From Haematobia irritans (taxonomy: Eukaryota; Arthropoda; Insecta; Diptera; Muscidae), in contig NC_134398.1 of NCBI RefSeq assembly GCF_050003625.1, forward strand, positions 196,857,700 to 196,921,699: a DNA stretch of 64,000 nucleotides, read 5' to 3'. The translations under genes and the position numbers were made by a program. The notes under the pieces are model-generated. The model was not told the DNA's origin. It saw nothing but the letters and a program-made list of their open reading frames with translations, and ran no database searches. Shown here one piece after another: positions 42,656 to 53,557 of the stretch (position 1 is its first letter; each line of letters starts with the position of its first letter).

Positions 42656-45058
42656 TATAACCACCACCATAGAATGGTGATGGGGTATAATATGTGTTTC
42701 ATTCCGTTTGTAACACAACGAAATATCGTTTTCCGACTATGTAAAATATATATATTCTTGGTTAGCGAGAAATTGTAAGACGATATAAGCATGTCTGTCT
42801 GTCTGGTTGTCTGTCTTTCTGTTGTAATCACGCTACAGTCTTCAACAAAGCAGTAATCGTCCTGAGATTTGGCACAGAATCGCCTTTTCTCTGCACGCAA
42901 GCCAAGTTCGAATATTGTCTATATCGGTCCAGGTTTTGATATAGCTCCCATATAGACCCATCCCCCGATTTGGGGTCTTGGGCTTACAGAAAACGTAGTT
43001 TTTATCGAATTTTAAAGGTATTCGAGGACCGTAAAGAGGTGTGTCGACAATGGTGATTATGTTTTGATGTAGCCCCCATATAGACCGAACTTTCGATTTT
43101 TATACCCTCCACCATACGATGGGGGGTATATTAACTTTGTCATTCCGTTTGTAATACATCGAAATATTGCCCTAAGACCCCATAAAGTATATATATTCTG
43201 GGTCGTGGTGAAATTCTAAGTCGATCTGAGTTGTAGTAGTTGTTATTGACGTAGGTCGGATGGTACTGCAAATGGGCCATATCGGTCCACTTTTACGTAT
43301 AGCCCCCATATAAACGGACCTCCAAATTTGGCTTGCAGACCCTCTAAGAGAAGCAAATTTCATCCGATCCGGCTGAAATTTGGTACATGGTGTTAGTATA
43401 TGGTCTCTAACAACCATGCGAAAATTGGTCCACATCGGTCCATAATTATATATAGCCCCCACATAAACCGATCCCCCGATTTGGCTTTCGGAGCATCTAA
43501 GAGAAGCAAATTTCATCAGATCCGGCTGAAATTTGATACATTGTGTTAGTATATGGTCTTTAAAAACCATGCAAAAATTGGTCCATATCGGTCCATAATT
43601 ATATATAGCCCCCATATAAACCGATCCCCAGATTTGGCTTGCGGAGCCTCTAAGAGAAGCAAATTTCATCCTATCCGGCTGTTAGTATATGGTCTCTAAT
43701 TACCATGCAAAAATTGGTCCGCATCGGTTCATAATTATATATAGCTCCATATAAACCGATCGCCAGATTTGACCTCCGAAGCCCCTTGGAAGACCAAAAT
43801 TCATCGGATTCGGTTGAAATTTGGTACGTGATGTTAGTATATGGTATCCAACAACCATGCATGAATTGGTTCATATCAGTCCATAATTATATATAGCCTC
43901 CATATAAACCGATCCCCAGATTTGACCTCCGGTGCCTTTTGGAGAAACAAAATTCATCCGATCTGGTTGAAATTTGATACGTGGTGGTTGTATATGATAT
44001 TTAACAACCATGCCAAAAGTGGTCCATATCAGTCCATAATCATATATAGCCCCCATATAAACCGATCCCGAGATTTGGTTTTGGAGCCTCTTGGAGGAGC
44101 AAATTCCATCCGAGTCAGTTGAAATTTGGTACATTGTGCTAGTATATGGCCGTTAACAACCATGCTTAACTAGGTCCATATCGGTCTATAGTAATATATA
44201 GCCCTCAGATAAATCGATCCCCAATCACAGAAAAATTGGTCCATATCAAGTTCATAATTGTATATAGCCTCCATATAAGCGACTCCCATATTTCAATTCT
44301 GGCTCTCTGCGTACCGTGCAAAAAGTCCATATCGATTCGTAATTATTTGTAGACTTACCTATACATACCTTTTTCTAATATATTCCACGAATGGAGTAAC
44401 TCACAATTTAGAAAACGATGTTAAGAAGGTTTAAGATACCACAACCCAAGTAATTCGATTGTGAATGACAGTCTTTCGTAGAAGTCTCTACGCAATCCAT
44501 GGTGGAGGGTACATAAGATTTGGCCTGTCCGAACTTACGGCCGTATATACTTGTTCTTCTTAGACTTCTAGAATCCGTAGCTTTTACACAATTTGCCTAA
44601 AATTGGAAATCTAGAGGTATTCTAGGACCATAAAGAGGTGTGACGAAAATGGCGAGTATCAGTCCATTTTTCGATATATCCCCCATATAGACCGATGTCC
44701 CGATTTTACTTCTTGGGCTTCTAGAATCCGTGGTTTTCATCCAATTTACCTGAAATTTAAAATCATGAGGTATTCTACGACCATAAATACCTAGGAGGTG
44801 TGCCGAAAATGATGATTAGAGGACCATCTTTTCAAACAAAAAATGGTTCTTATAAATCCAGAATCTGATATAGTGTTCATAGGTAAAATCTTTACATTTA
44901 TCTTTGGGAAGCATACCGATTGAACTGATCTGTTTGGGAAAATATCTGTCATCAAACCCCCCTGAAATTTTCAAAGGAAACTATTATATTCAATTCATGG
45001 TGGTGGGTTTTAAGATTTAAGATTCGGGCCTGGCGAACTTTCTATGTATATACTTGTT
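42656..45058 (+). mobile_element. H2 Helentron-like element interrupted by H1
   Basis: Starts 'tataaccaccaccatag' after a T-run at the end of the mariner relic, with GGGTATA partner and a GTCT tract near 42,792-42,822. H2 units ('cataaagaggtgtgtcg', 'atatagaccgaac') run to 43,100, where an H1 element intervenes. The rest resumes at 44,556 with 'cttcttagacttctagaatcc', two more H2 units, 'attcaattcatggtgg', a hairpin-like GGGCCTGGCGAA and ACTTGTT at 45,052-45,058. H2 therefore shares both terminal motifs with H1 while its interior differs. Confidence 0.8.
43101..44555 (+). mobile_element. H1 element (no 29-bp array) nested in H2
   Basis: TATACCC at 43,101 directly follows a T-run of H2. The interior contains seven or so degenerate 153-bp units, then 'caattctggctctc', 'tagacttacctatacatacc', the H1 head and ACTTGTT at 44,549-44,555. 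H2 resumes in the next base. The GTCY tract is deleted here ('gtcgatctgagttgtagtag'). It is closely similar to 29,390-30,584 plus 32,128-32,312, so these two form one H1 subfamily. Confidence 0.85.
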
Positions 45059-45184
45059 AAAAATAATAATTCGTTTTTCGATTAATAATATTTGCTATTG
45101 TTCTATAATCCCTAAATATAAAAGGCAACCCTTGTATTTCCGGTTCGACATACAAATGCAATACGTTTACTATGGCTATAAGAC

Positions 45185-45676
45185 GGAAGTAGTAACATGT
45201 TTTGCGATGATACGGTCGAATGCTGTGGGTTATGATGGGATAGACCCGAGATTTGTAAGTATTATTCTGCCGTATATACTGCCATATATCACACATCTCT
45301 TCAATGGAATAATCACCACTAGTACCTTTCCTTCTATATGGAAACATGCTAAGATTATGCCACTGCCCAAAGGTTCGAATGAGTTTCGTCCGATTGCAAT
45401 TCTTCATTATCTTTCAAAGGTGTTTGAGAAGATATTGTATCGGCAGATGTTTTGAGAAGATACTGTATCGGCAGATGAATGAATGTTCCCTATTATGCGA
45501 GAAACAATCAGGATTTCGTCCTAACCACAGTTGGTAAGTGCCCCGGCTGAAGTTACTGAGAATATTCGAGGGAATTTGGAGGATGATAGGATCAATTTTC
45601 TTGTTCTTCTTGATCATTCCAAGGCATTTGACTGTGTGGATCATATTATGCTGGGCGCTAAGATGCGTCATTTTTA
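45185..45676 (+). pseudogene. LINE reverse transcriptase fragment, fingers and palm
   Basis: Reads 'NAVGYDGIDPRFVSIILPYILPYITHLFN', then 'TSTFPSIWKHAKIMPLPKG' and 'FRPIAILHYLSKVFEKILYRQM', the N-terminal RT blocks of LINE ORF2. A 28-bp tandem duplication (45,423-45,449 and 45,451-45,477, one mismatch) shifts the frame. Then 'QSGFRPNHS', a stop, and in a further frame 'NFLVLLDHSKAFDCVDH', the RT palm motif A with its catalytic Asp. It ends at a stop (about 45,674-45,676) before the YADD motif. No 3' tail is visible. It is probably a family different from the 13.4-kb copy, which is well preserved. Confidence 0.8.
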
Positions 45677-46002
45677 AATATGACCTAAGCCAAACATAAT
45701 TTTTCTCTATGTACACAGAAATATTTTGATGTGATTATCAGTATGAGTTTAGCTTAATTTTCTGTTCGAATTTCTATATATTTGCCAAACACAATGGCTT
45801 AATAAAACATTGAGATATATTTTAATAAATTATTTATAAATAATGTGAAGTATCCGTATGGTAAATATTTACATTTTGTATTTGTAACCTGCATATCACA
45901 AGAATAAGGAATTCAAATATGTGGCTTGAAAATTGTTTTATTGTTATCTTTGTGTTTTCTTTTTCTGCTTGATGAAAAAATCACTAGTTTCTTAGGAAAG
46001 GC
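45677..46002. other. No recognised feature
   Basis: AT-rich low-copy sequence between an RT fragment and a SINE. Confidence 0.5.
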
Positions 46003-47065
46003 ATCAAAAAGTTTTTCAGCGGTAAAGATGGTGACATTTCTGAAGGTTTCAAAGCTTCTTTAAGTGGTTTCACTGTAATGTGGAACGCTGTTCGCACTCG
46101 GCTATAAAAAGGTGGACCCTTGTCATTGAACTCAACATGGAATCGGGCAGCCCTCAGTTATAAGAGAGAAGTTCACCAATGTGGTATCACAATGGACTGA
46201 ATAGTCTAAGTGAGCCTGATACATCGGGCTGCCACATAACCTAATCTAATCTAATCTAATCTAATCTAATCTAATCTAATCTAATCTAATCTAATCTAAT
46301 CTAATCTAATCTAATCTAATCTAATCTAATCTAATCTAATCTAATCTAATCTAATCTAATCTAATCTAATCTAATCTAATCTAATCTAATCTAATCTAAT
46401 CTAATCTAATCTAATCTAATCTAATCTAATCTAATCTAATCTAATCTAATCTAATCTAATCTAATCTAATCTAATCTAATCTAATCTAATCTAATCTAAT
46501 CTAATCTAATCTAATCTAATCTAATCTAATCTAATCTAATCTAATCTAATCTAATCTAATCTAATCTAATCTAATCTAATCTAATCTAATCTAATCTAAT
46601 CTAATCTAATCTAATCTAATCTAATCTAATCTAATCTAATCTAATCTAATCTAATCTAATCTAATCTAATCTAATCTAATCTAATCTAATCTAATCTAAT
46701 CTAATCTAATCTAATCTAATCTAATCTAATCTAATCTAATCTAATCTAATCTAATCTAATCTAATCTAATCTAATCTAATCTAATCTAATCTAATCTAAT
46801 CTAATCTAATCTAATCTAATCTAATCTAATCTAATCTAATCTAATCTAATCTAATCTAATCTAATCTAATCTAATCTAATCTAATCTAATCTAATCTAAT
46901 CTAATCTAATCTAATCTAATCTAATCTAATCTAATCTAATCTAATCTAATCTAATCTAATCTAATCTAATCTAATCTAATCTAATCTAATCTAATCTAAT
47001 CTAATCTAATCTAATCTAATCTAATCTAATCTAATCTAATCTAATCTAATCTAATCTAATCTAAT
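46003..47065 (+). mobile_element. 5'-truncated SINE with hugely expanded tail
   Basis: The SINE body starts inside 'caaaaagtttttcagcgg', so the pol III promoter head is missing. It continues through 'ctataaaaaggtgg', 'aacatggaatcgggcagcc' and 'gactgaatagtc' to 'atcgggctgcc', then 'acataac' leads into the CTAAT array. Other copies have short CCTAA tails, so here a C-to-T variant unit has been amplified. Confidence 0.9.
46241..47065. repeat. (CTAAT)165 perfect pentanucleotide array
   Basis: 825 bp of uninterrupted CTAAT, 165 units, with no substitution that I can find. Flanked on the left by the SINE tail and on the right by 'ctattgttcgacata'. On the other strand it reads (ATTAG)n, one base from the insect telomere unit TTAGG. 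Such homogeneity implies very recent expansion, a strongly hypermutable tract or an assembly effect. Confidence 0.95.
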
Positions 47066-47370
47066 CTATTGTTCGACATACTTCAAAAGTTTTTTATTTT
47101 GCGATCCGGATGCCCAAAATGAAACAGATTTCTAAGAGTTAGTCCGAAACTGGTTCCTGAGGACCTGTCTATGGGGTGCTCCTGCTAAATTGTCCCAGTG
47201 CGTGTCTTTTGGAATGAGTCCAAGACGTGTCCTAAAGTGTCAATTTACCCCGTCAATGACAAACCCATGTTAAAGAACTTGAACTGGTCCATACACACCA
47301 GGGACTAGTCCTGTACCGGACCTGTGGTTGATCCATTTCCCATAGAGCTACCACTTAACCTAACCTAACC
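47066..47370 (+). mobile_element. Possible second retroelement 3' end with CCTAA tail
   Basis: A block of more balanced composition containing 'ccagggactagtcctgtaccgg' and ending 'gctaccacttaacctaacctaacc' at about 47,350-47,369. The tail resembles that of the SINE and LINE, but the body is different. No target duplication or coding motif recognised. Confidence 0.4.
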
Positions 47371-47847
47371 ATTGCGTTGGCTCCCGGTCGAGCCATATTT
47401 GTCCCCAAATTTGGCTTGCGGTTCCTCTGGGAGGTGCAAATTTCATCCGAGTGAAACTCTCAGAAATGCCACTGAAAAAGTTTTTGATGGGATTAAAGCC
47501 ATGACACTTTGAATTCAACGGTCATAAAGCTAAAAGTAAGTTCCTTGGCAATAACCCAAAAATATCAAAATTTCGATGAAAATCCTCCAAAAACTAATTT
47601 GTCTATATATGAAAAACTTATTTATTTTAAATGTGTATTGTTATTACATAAAATTATTTATATTAAGGAACCAGAAGACCTTTATAATAGACTGACGTTT
47701 GGAAGATGAAATAGAGGCCTCAGAATTATACACCAAAGGTATACATGGTTGACATCTGAAAGACAATTTTTGATACACACAGTGCGTCTTTGAAACAGTT
47801 TGCCAATGCAGCTATAGATTATAAGCAACGCAATTGTATTTAAAAAT
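47371..47847. other. H1 scrap and unassigned sequence
   Basis: A short H1-like piece ('ccaaatttggcttgcggttcctct' and 'caaatttcatccgag') lies at about 47,405-47,452. The rest is AT-rich. A 66-codon open frame (47,509-47,709) shows no domain. Confidence 0.45.
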
Positions 47848-48839
47848 AAAATAAAAAATATGTATTCTTAAATTTATTACGAAAATTCATTGAAAATTCT
47901 CCAAAAATTCTACCGTGTTATGAAGGGAACTTTTTTTGCTCACATCTCCGTACCGAAACGCCCCAAGAACCTATCACCTAGAAATACGAAATTCAACGAT
48001 CAATCAATTTTGACAAAATTTTCTATAGAAAAAAAATTTTTACAAAATTTTCTATAGAAATAAAATTTTTACAAAATTAAAAAAAAAAAAATTTACAAAA
48101 TTTTCTATAGAAATAAAATTTTGACAATTTTTTTTGTAGAAATAAAATTTTGACAAAATTTTCGGAAGAAATAAAATTTTGACAAAATATTCTCCAACTA
48201 AGAAGTATTTCAATATTTCATAGAAATAAAATGTTGACAAAGTTTTTCCAAGAAATACTATTTTGACGATGTTCTCTATAGAAATAAAATGTTTACAAAA
48301 TTTTCTATAGAAATAAAATTTTGCTAGAATTTTCTATAGAAATAAAATTTTGACAAAAATTTCTATAGAAATAAAATTTTCTATAGAAATAAAATTTTGA
48401 CAAAATTCTGTATAAAAATAAAATTTAAAAAAATTTTTCCATCGAAATCAAATTTTGACAAAATTTTGTATAAAAATAAAATTTCAACAACATTTTCAAT
48501 AAAATTTTCACAAAATTTTCTATACGAATTTTTGCCAAAATTTTCTTTAGAAATAAAATTAAAAAAAAAAAAAATTTCATTAGAAATAAAATTTTTTCCA
48601 AAATGTTCTTCAGAAATAAAATTTTGATAAAATTTTCGATAGAAATAAAATTTTTGAAAAATGTTCTATAAAAATAAAATTTTGAAAAAATTTTCTATAA
48701 AAATAAAATATTGAAAAAATTTTCGATAGCAATAAAATTTTGAGAAAATTTATGATAGAAATAATATTTTAAGAAAATGTTTTTATAAAAAAAGTTTCTA
48801 TTGAAAAAAAAAAAATTGGCAAAATGTTCTATAGAAACA

Positions 48840-49278
48840 GGGTGCCACCGTGGTGCAATGGTTAGCATGTCCGCCTTGCATGCACAAGGTCGTGGGTTCG
48901 ATTCCTTCCACCGAACACCAAAAAGTTTTTCAGAGGTGGATTATCCCACCTCAGTAATGCTGGTGACTTTATATATAATGATAAGTGAAAAGTTCACCAA
49001 TGTGGTATCACAATGGACTGAATAGTCTAATGGGGATTTCGATTGGAAAAAAGGTGCAACATTCTCGAAATTGATTGCCAAATACAAAGGACACTGTCAT
49101 AGATTTGGGATCCTGTATCCCTCTCAATATTATATATTAACAGTGACTTTGGAATGACACTATTATTTGAGCGAAAATACATTGAGGGAAAAAGTAGTGT
49201 AACACCAGGGCAACATATTTTTTGCGAAACGAAAACGGCCTAAGTGAGCCTGACATCGGGCTGCCACCTAACCTAACC
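48840..49278 (+). mobile_element. SINE copy with 13-bp target duplication and insert
   Basis: Head GGTGCCACCGTGG, A-box-like TGGTTAGCATG (48,859-48,869), B box GGTTCGATTCC (48,895-48,905), then a body from which the 'ctataaaaagg' block is deleted. It is interrupted by a 209-bp insert at 49,031-49,239, followed by the tail 'gtgagcctgacatcgggctg' and CCTAACCTAACC. The direct repeat TTCTATAGAAACA lies at 48,827-48,839 and 49,279-49,291, so it inserted into a 29-bp unit. Confidence 0.9.
49031..49239. mobile_element. 209-bp insert inside the SINE, CTAA duplicated
   Basis: It separates 'gactgaatagtctaa' from 'ctaagtgagcctg', which are contiguous in all other SINE copies. CTAA occurs on both sides (49,027-49,030 and 49,240-49,243), consistent with a 4-bp target duplication. 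The insert begins TGGGGATTTCG and ends GAAAACGGC. No terminal inverted repeat is clear. The identical insert is in the second segmental copy (about 50,514-50,722). Confidence 0.6.
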
Positions 49279-50322
49279 TTCTATAGAAACAAAATTATGT
49301 CAAAATTTTCTATGGAAATAAGATTTTGGAAAAATAAAAAATATGTATTCTTAAATTTATTACGAAAATTCATTGAAAATTCTCCAAAAATTCTACCGTG
49401 TTATGAAGGGAACTTTTTTTGCTCACATCTCCGTACCGAAACGCCCCAAGAACCTATCACCTAGAAATACGAAATTCAACGATCAATCAATTTTGACAAA
49501 ATTTTCTATAGAAAAAAAATTTTTACAAAATTTTCTATAGAAATAAAATTTTTACAAAATATAAAAAAAAAAATTTACAAAATTTTCTATAGAAATAAAA
49601 TTTTGACAATTTTTTTTGTAGAAATAAAATTTTGACAAAATTTTCGGAAGAAATAAAATTTTGACAAAATATTCTCCAACTAAGAAGTATTTCAATATTT
49701 CATAGAAATAAAATGTTGACAAAGTTTTTCCAAGAAATACTATTTTGACGATGTTCTCTATAGAAATAAAATGTTTACAAAATTTTCTATAGAAATAAAA
49801 TTTTGCTAGAATTTTCTATAGAAATAAAATTTTGACAAAAATTTCTATAGAAATAAAATTTTCTATAGAAATAAAATTTTGACAAAATTCTGTATAAAAA
49901 TAAAATTTAAAAAAATTTTTCCATCGAAATCAAATTTTGACAAAATTTTGTATAAAAATAAAATTTCAACAACATTTTCAATAAAATTTTCACAAAATTT
50001 TCTATACGAATTTTTGCCAAAATTTTCTTTAGAAATAAAATTAAAAAAAAAAAAAAATTTCATTAGAAATAAAATTTTTTCCAAAATGTTCTTCAGAAAT
50101 AAAATTTTGATAAAATTTTCGATAGAAATAAAATTTTTGAAAAATGTTCTATAGAAATAAAATTTTGAAAAAATTTTCTATAAAAATAAAATATTGAAAA
50201 AATTTTCGATAGCAATAAAATTTTGAGAAAATTTATGATAGAAATAATATTTTAAGAAAATGTTTTTATAAAAAAAGTTTCTATTGAAAAAAAAAAAATT
50301 GGCAAAATGTTCTATAGAAACA

Positions 50323-50761
50323 GGGTGCCACCGTGGTGCAATGGTTAGCATGTCCGCCTTGCATGCACAAGGTCGTGGGTTCGATTCCTTCCACCGAACA
50401 CCAAAAAGTTTTTCAGAGGTGGATTATCCCACCTCAGTAATGCTGGTGACTTTATATATAATGATAAGTGAAAAGTTCACCAATGTGGTATCACAATGGA
50501 CTGAATAGTCTAATGGGGATTTCGATTGGAAAAAAGGTGCAACATTCTCGAAATTGATTGCCAAATACAAAGGACACTGTCATAGATTTGGGATCCTGTA
50601 TCCCTCTCAATATTATAAATTAACAGTGACTTTGGAATGACACTATTATTTGAGCGAAAATACATTGAGGGAGAAAGTAGTGTAACACCAGGGCAACATA
50701 TTTTTTGCGAAACGAAAACGGCCTAAGTGAGCCTGACATCGGGCTGCCACCTAACCTAACC
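50323..50761 (+). mobile_element. SINE copy, segmental duplicate of 48,840-49,278
   Basis: Same head, boxes, deletion, 209-bp insert and tail as the first copy. It arose by the 1,483-bp duplication rather than by independent retroposition, because the flanks are identical too. Confidence 0.9.
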
Positions 50762-51117
50762 TTCTATAGAAACAAAATTATGTCAAAATTTTCTATGGAA
50801 ATAAGATTTTGGAAAAAGTTTCTATAGCCATTTCCAGATTTGACTTCTCGTACCCATGTGAATAATGCGGGTAAAAATCTGCAGAATTTAGATTTAAAAT
50901 CAAAGCGTTACTTCCTAATTGTATGCCTGTAAACCGAACTCCAGGTTTGACTTCTATAGTCTCTGGAGGTGCAAAGTTCACTCAATCAGGTTTAACAGAG
51001 ATTCCATATGAACTAGCTACAAAACATGTTCGTTTTTATTTTGTTTGGATGATTGATGAAACTCTTGATATAGATTTTGCAAAATTTTCCTCTCCAGTTA
51101 AATGTACATAACGAACT

Positions 51118-53293
51118 TTCCATAGAAATAACATTTTGATAAAATTTTCCATAGGAATAAAATTTTGCCAAAATTTTCTTCAGAAATAAAATGTTCACAA
51201 AATTGTCTACAGAAAAACAATTTTGACAAAATTTTCTATAGAAATAAAATGTTGACAAAATTTTCTATAAAAATAAAATTTTCTATAGAAATAAAATGGT
51301 GACAACATTTTCTATAGAAATAAAATTTTGCAAAATTTTCTAGAGAAATAAAATTTTGACAAAATATTCTCCAACTAAGAAGTACTTCAATATTTGATAG
51401 AAATAATATTCTGACGAAGTTCTCTATAGATATAAAATGTTAACAAAATTTTCTATAGGAATAAAATTTTGTTAAAATATTCTATAGAAATAAAATGCTG
51501 ACAACATTTTCTATAGAAATAAAATGCTGACAAAATTTTCTATAGAAATAAAATGTTGGCAACATTTCTATAGAAATAAAATGTTGACAAAATTTTCTAT
51601 AGAAATAAAATGCTGACAACGTTTTCTATAGAAATAAAATGCTGACAAAATTTTCTTTAGAAATAAAATGTTGACAAAATTTTCAATAGAACTAAAATTT
51701 TGATAAAATTTTCTATAGAAATAAAATGCTGACAACATTTTCTATAGAAATAAAATGCTGACAAAATTGTCTATAGAAATAAAATTTTGACAAAATTTTC
51801 TACAGAAATAAAATTTTGACAAAATTTTCTACAGAAATAAAATTTTGACAAAATTTTCTATATAAATAAAATTTTGACAAAATATTCTCCAACTAAGAAG
51901 TACTTCAATATTTGATAGAAATAATATTCCGACGAAGTTCTCTATAGATATAAAATGTTAACAAATTTTTCTATAGGAATAAAATTTTGATAAAATATTC
52001 TATAGAAATAAAATGCTGACAACATTTTCTATAGAAATAAAATGCTGACAAAATTTTCTATAGAAATAAAATGTTGACAAAATTTTCTATAGAAATAAAA
52101 TTTTGATAAAATTTTCTATAGAAATAAAATGCTGACAACGTTTTCTATAGAAATAAAATGTTGACAAAATTTTCTTTAGAAATAAAATGCTGACAAAATT
52201 ATCTATAGAAATAAAATGTTGACAAAATTTTCTATAGAAATAAAATGTTGATAAAATTTTCTATAGAAATAAAATGCTGACAACGTTTTCTATAGAAATA
52301 AAATGCTGACAAAATTTTCTTTAGAAATAAAATGCTGACAAAATTTTCTATAGAAATAAAATTTTGACAAAATTTTCTACAGAAATAAAATTTTGACAAA
52401 ATTTTCTACAGAAATAAATTGTTGACAAAATATTCTCCAACTAAGAAGTACTTCAATATTTGATAGAAATAATATTCTGACGAAGTTCTCTATAGATATA
52501 AAATGTTAACAAATTTTTCTATAGGAATAAAATTTTGATAAAATATTCTATAGAAATAAAATGCTGACAACATTTTCTATAGAAATAAAATGCTGACAAA
52601 ATTTTCTAGAAATAAAATGTTGACAAAATTTTCTATAGAAATAAAATGTTGATAAAATTTTCTATAGAAATAAAATGCTGACAACGTTTTCTATAGAAAT
52701 AAAATGCTGACAACATTTTCTTTAGAAATAAAATGTTGACAAAATGTTCTATAGAAATAAAATTTTGATAAAATTTTCTATAGAAATAAAATGCTGACAA
52801 CTTTTCTATAGAAATAAAATGCTGACAAAATTTTCTATAGAAATAAAATTTTGACAAAATTTTCTACAGAAATAAAATTTTGACAAAATTTTCTTCAGAA
52901 ATAAAATTGTGACAAAATTTTCTATAGAAATAAAATTTTTAAAAAAATGTCTATAGAAATAAAATGTTGACAAAATTTTCTATAGAAATAAAACTTTGAC
53001 AAAATTTTCTATTGAAATAAAATGTTGACAAAATTTTGTATAAAAATAAAATTTTAATAAAAAAAAATATAATTATGACAAAATTCAATTTCTTTCAAAA
53101 TTTTGCTTTCCGCGTTATTCCCTACGATCAGATATAAGTAACATTTAAATTCGACTTATTTATTTCAAAAATTGTTTCCTATTTTTAAACTAGCCATAAA
53201 AATTTGATAAAAAAACTTCAAATTAAAATTGTAATTTTCTTCAAATTTTGATAGATTACTTTTTAATTTTTGGCACGAGTGGCAACCGTGGTA
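51118..53293 (+). repeat. 29-bp array with higher-order repeats
   Basis: 29-bp units run from about 51,118 to 53,080. Many carry GCTGAC in place of TTTGAC. A distinctive block ('attctccaactaagaagtac') recurs at 51,366, 51,884 and 52,432, spacings of 518 and 548 bp, so a multimer of about 18-19 units has been copied. The right flank 53,081-53,293 ends 'ggcacgagtggcaaccgtgg', the inverted form of the hAT-like end at 57,097. The whole is probably a non-autonomous hAT-like element with a satellite interior. Confidence 0.8.
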
Positions 53294-53555
53294 AACTTGT
53301 TTATTTTTCTATAGAGCATGTCAAATGTCGCTACAACCAAACAAATCCACAAATTCTCAAAAACATGTATATTACACTCCGTTAATATATTCTCAAATGC
53401 TATAAAGCAAAAAATAAAATAAACTTCCACAAATATAATAAAAATAATTTGTGTTTTAGTTTTTATGAAAAATTTGCCGTTCTCCTTTTTTCGTTATATG
53501 CAATTTTTACATTACGTAACGAAATTTTATTTATTTTGCTTTGTTTCTAAAATCC
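53294..53555. other. No recognised feature
   Basis: AT-rich low-copy sequence between the array element and the TA-flanked element. Confidence 0.5.
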
Positions 53556-53557
53556 TA

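Larger units (their letters stand above)
47848..50813. repeat. Recent 1,483-bp tandem segmental duplication
   Basis: The block 47,848-49,330 is repeated at 49,331-50,813. Both copies contain the same 29-bp array (48,003-48,835 and about 49,486-50,318), the same SINE with the same internal insert, and the same truncated tail. Differences are few: one base in 'tattatatatt' versus 'tattataaatt', 'gggaaaaag' versus 'gggagaaag', and some A-run lengths. A run of A at each breakpoint (49,330-49,334 and 50,813-50,817) gives microhomology. Confidence 0.95.

Noticed and set aside
46241..47065. Interstitial telomere
   Set aside because: The unit is CTAAT, not CCTAA. The array continues a SINE tail, and Diptera do not use TTAGG telomeres.
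48840..48912. tRNA gene
   Set aside because: The A- and B-box motifs belong to a SINE head. There is no cloverleaf with an acceptor stem that I can pair, and the same head recurs in several copies.
48397..53300. Many open frames rich in Phe, Lys, Tyr and Ile (for example at 52,633-52,857, 49,879-50,154 and 48,397-48,627)
   Set aside because: They are readings of the 29-bp minisatellite. As 29 is not a multiple of three, the array rotates through all frames and gives look-alike peptides on both strands.
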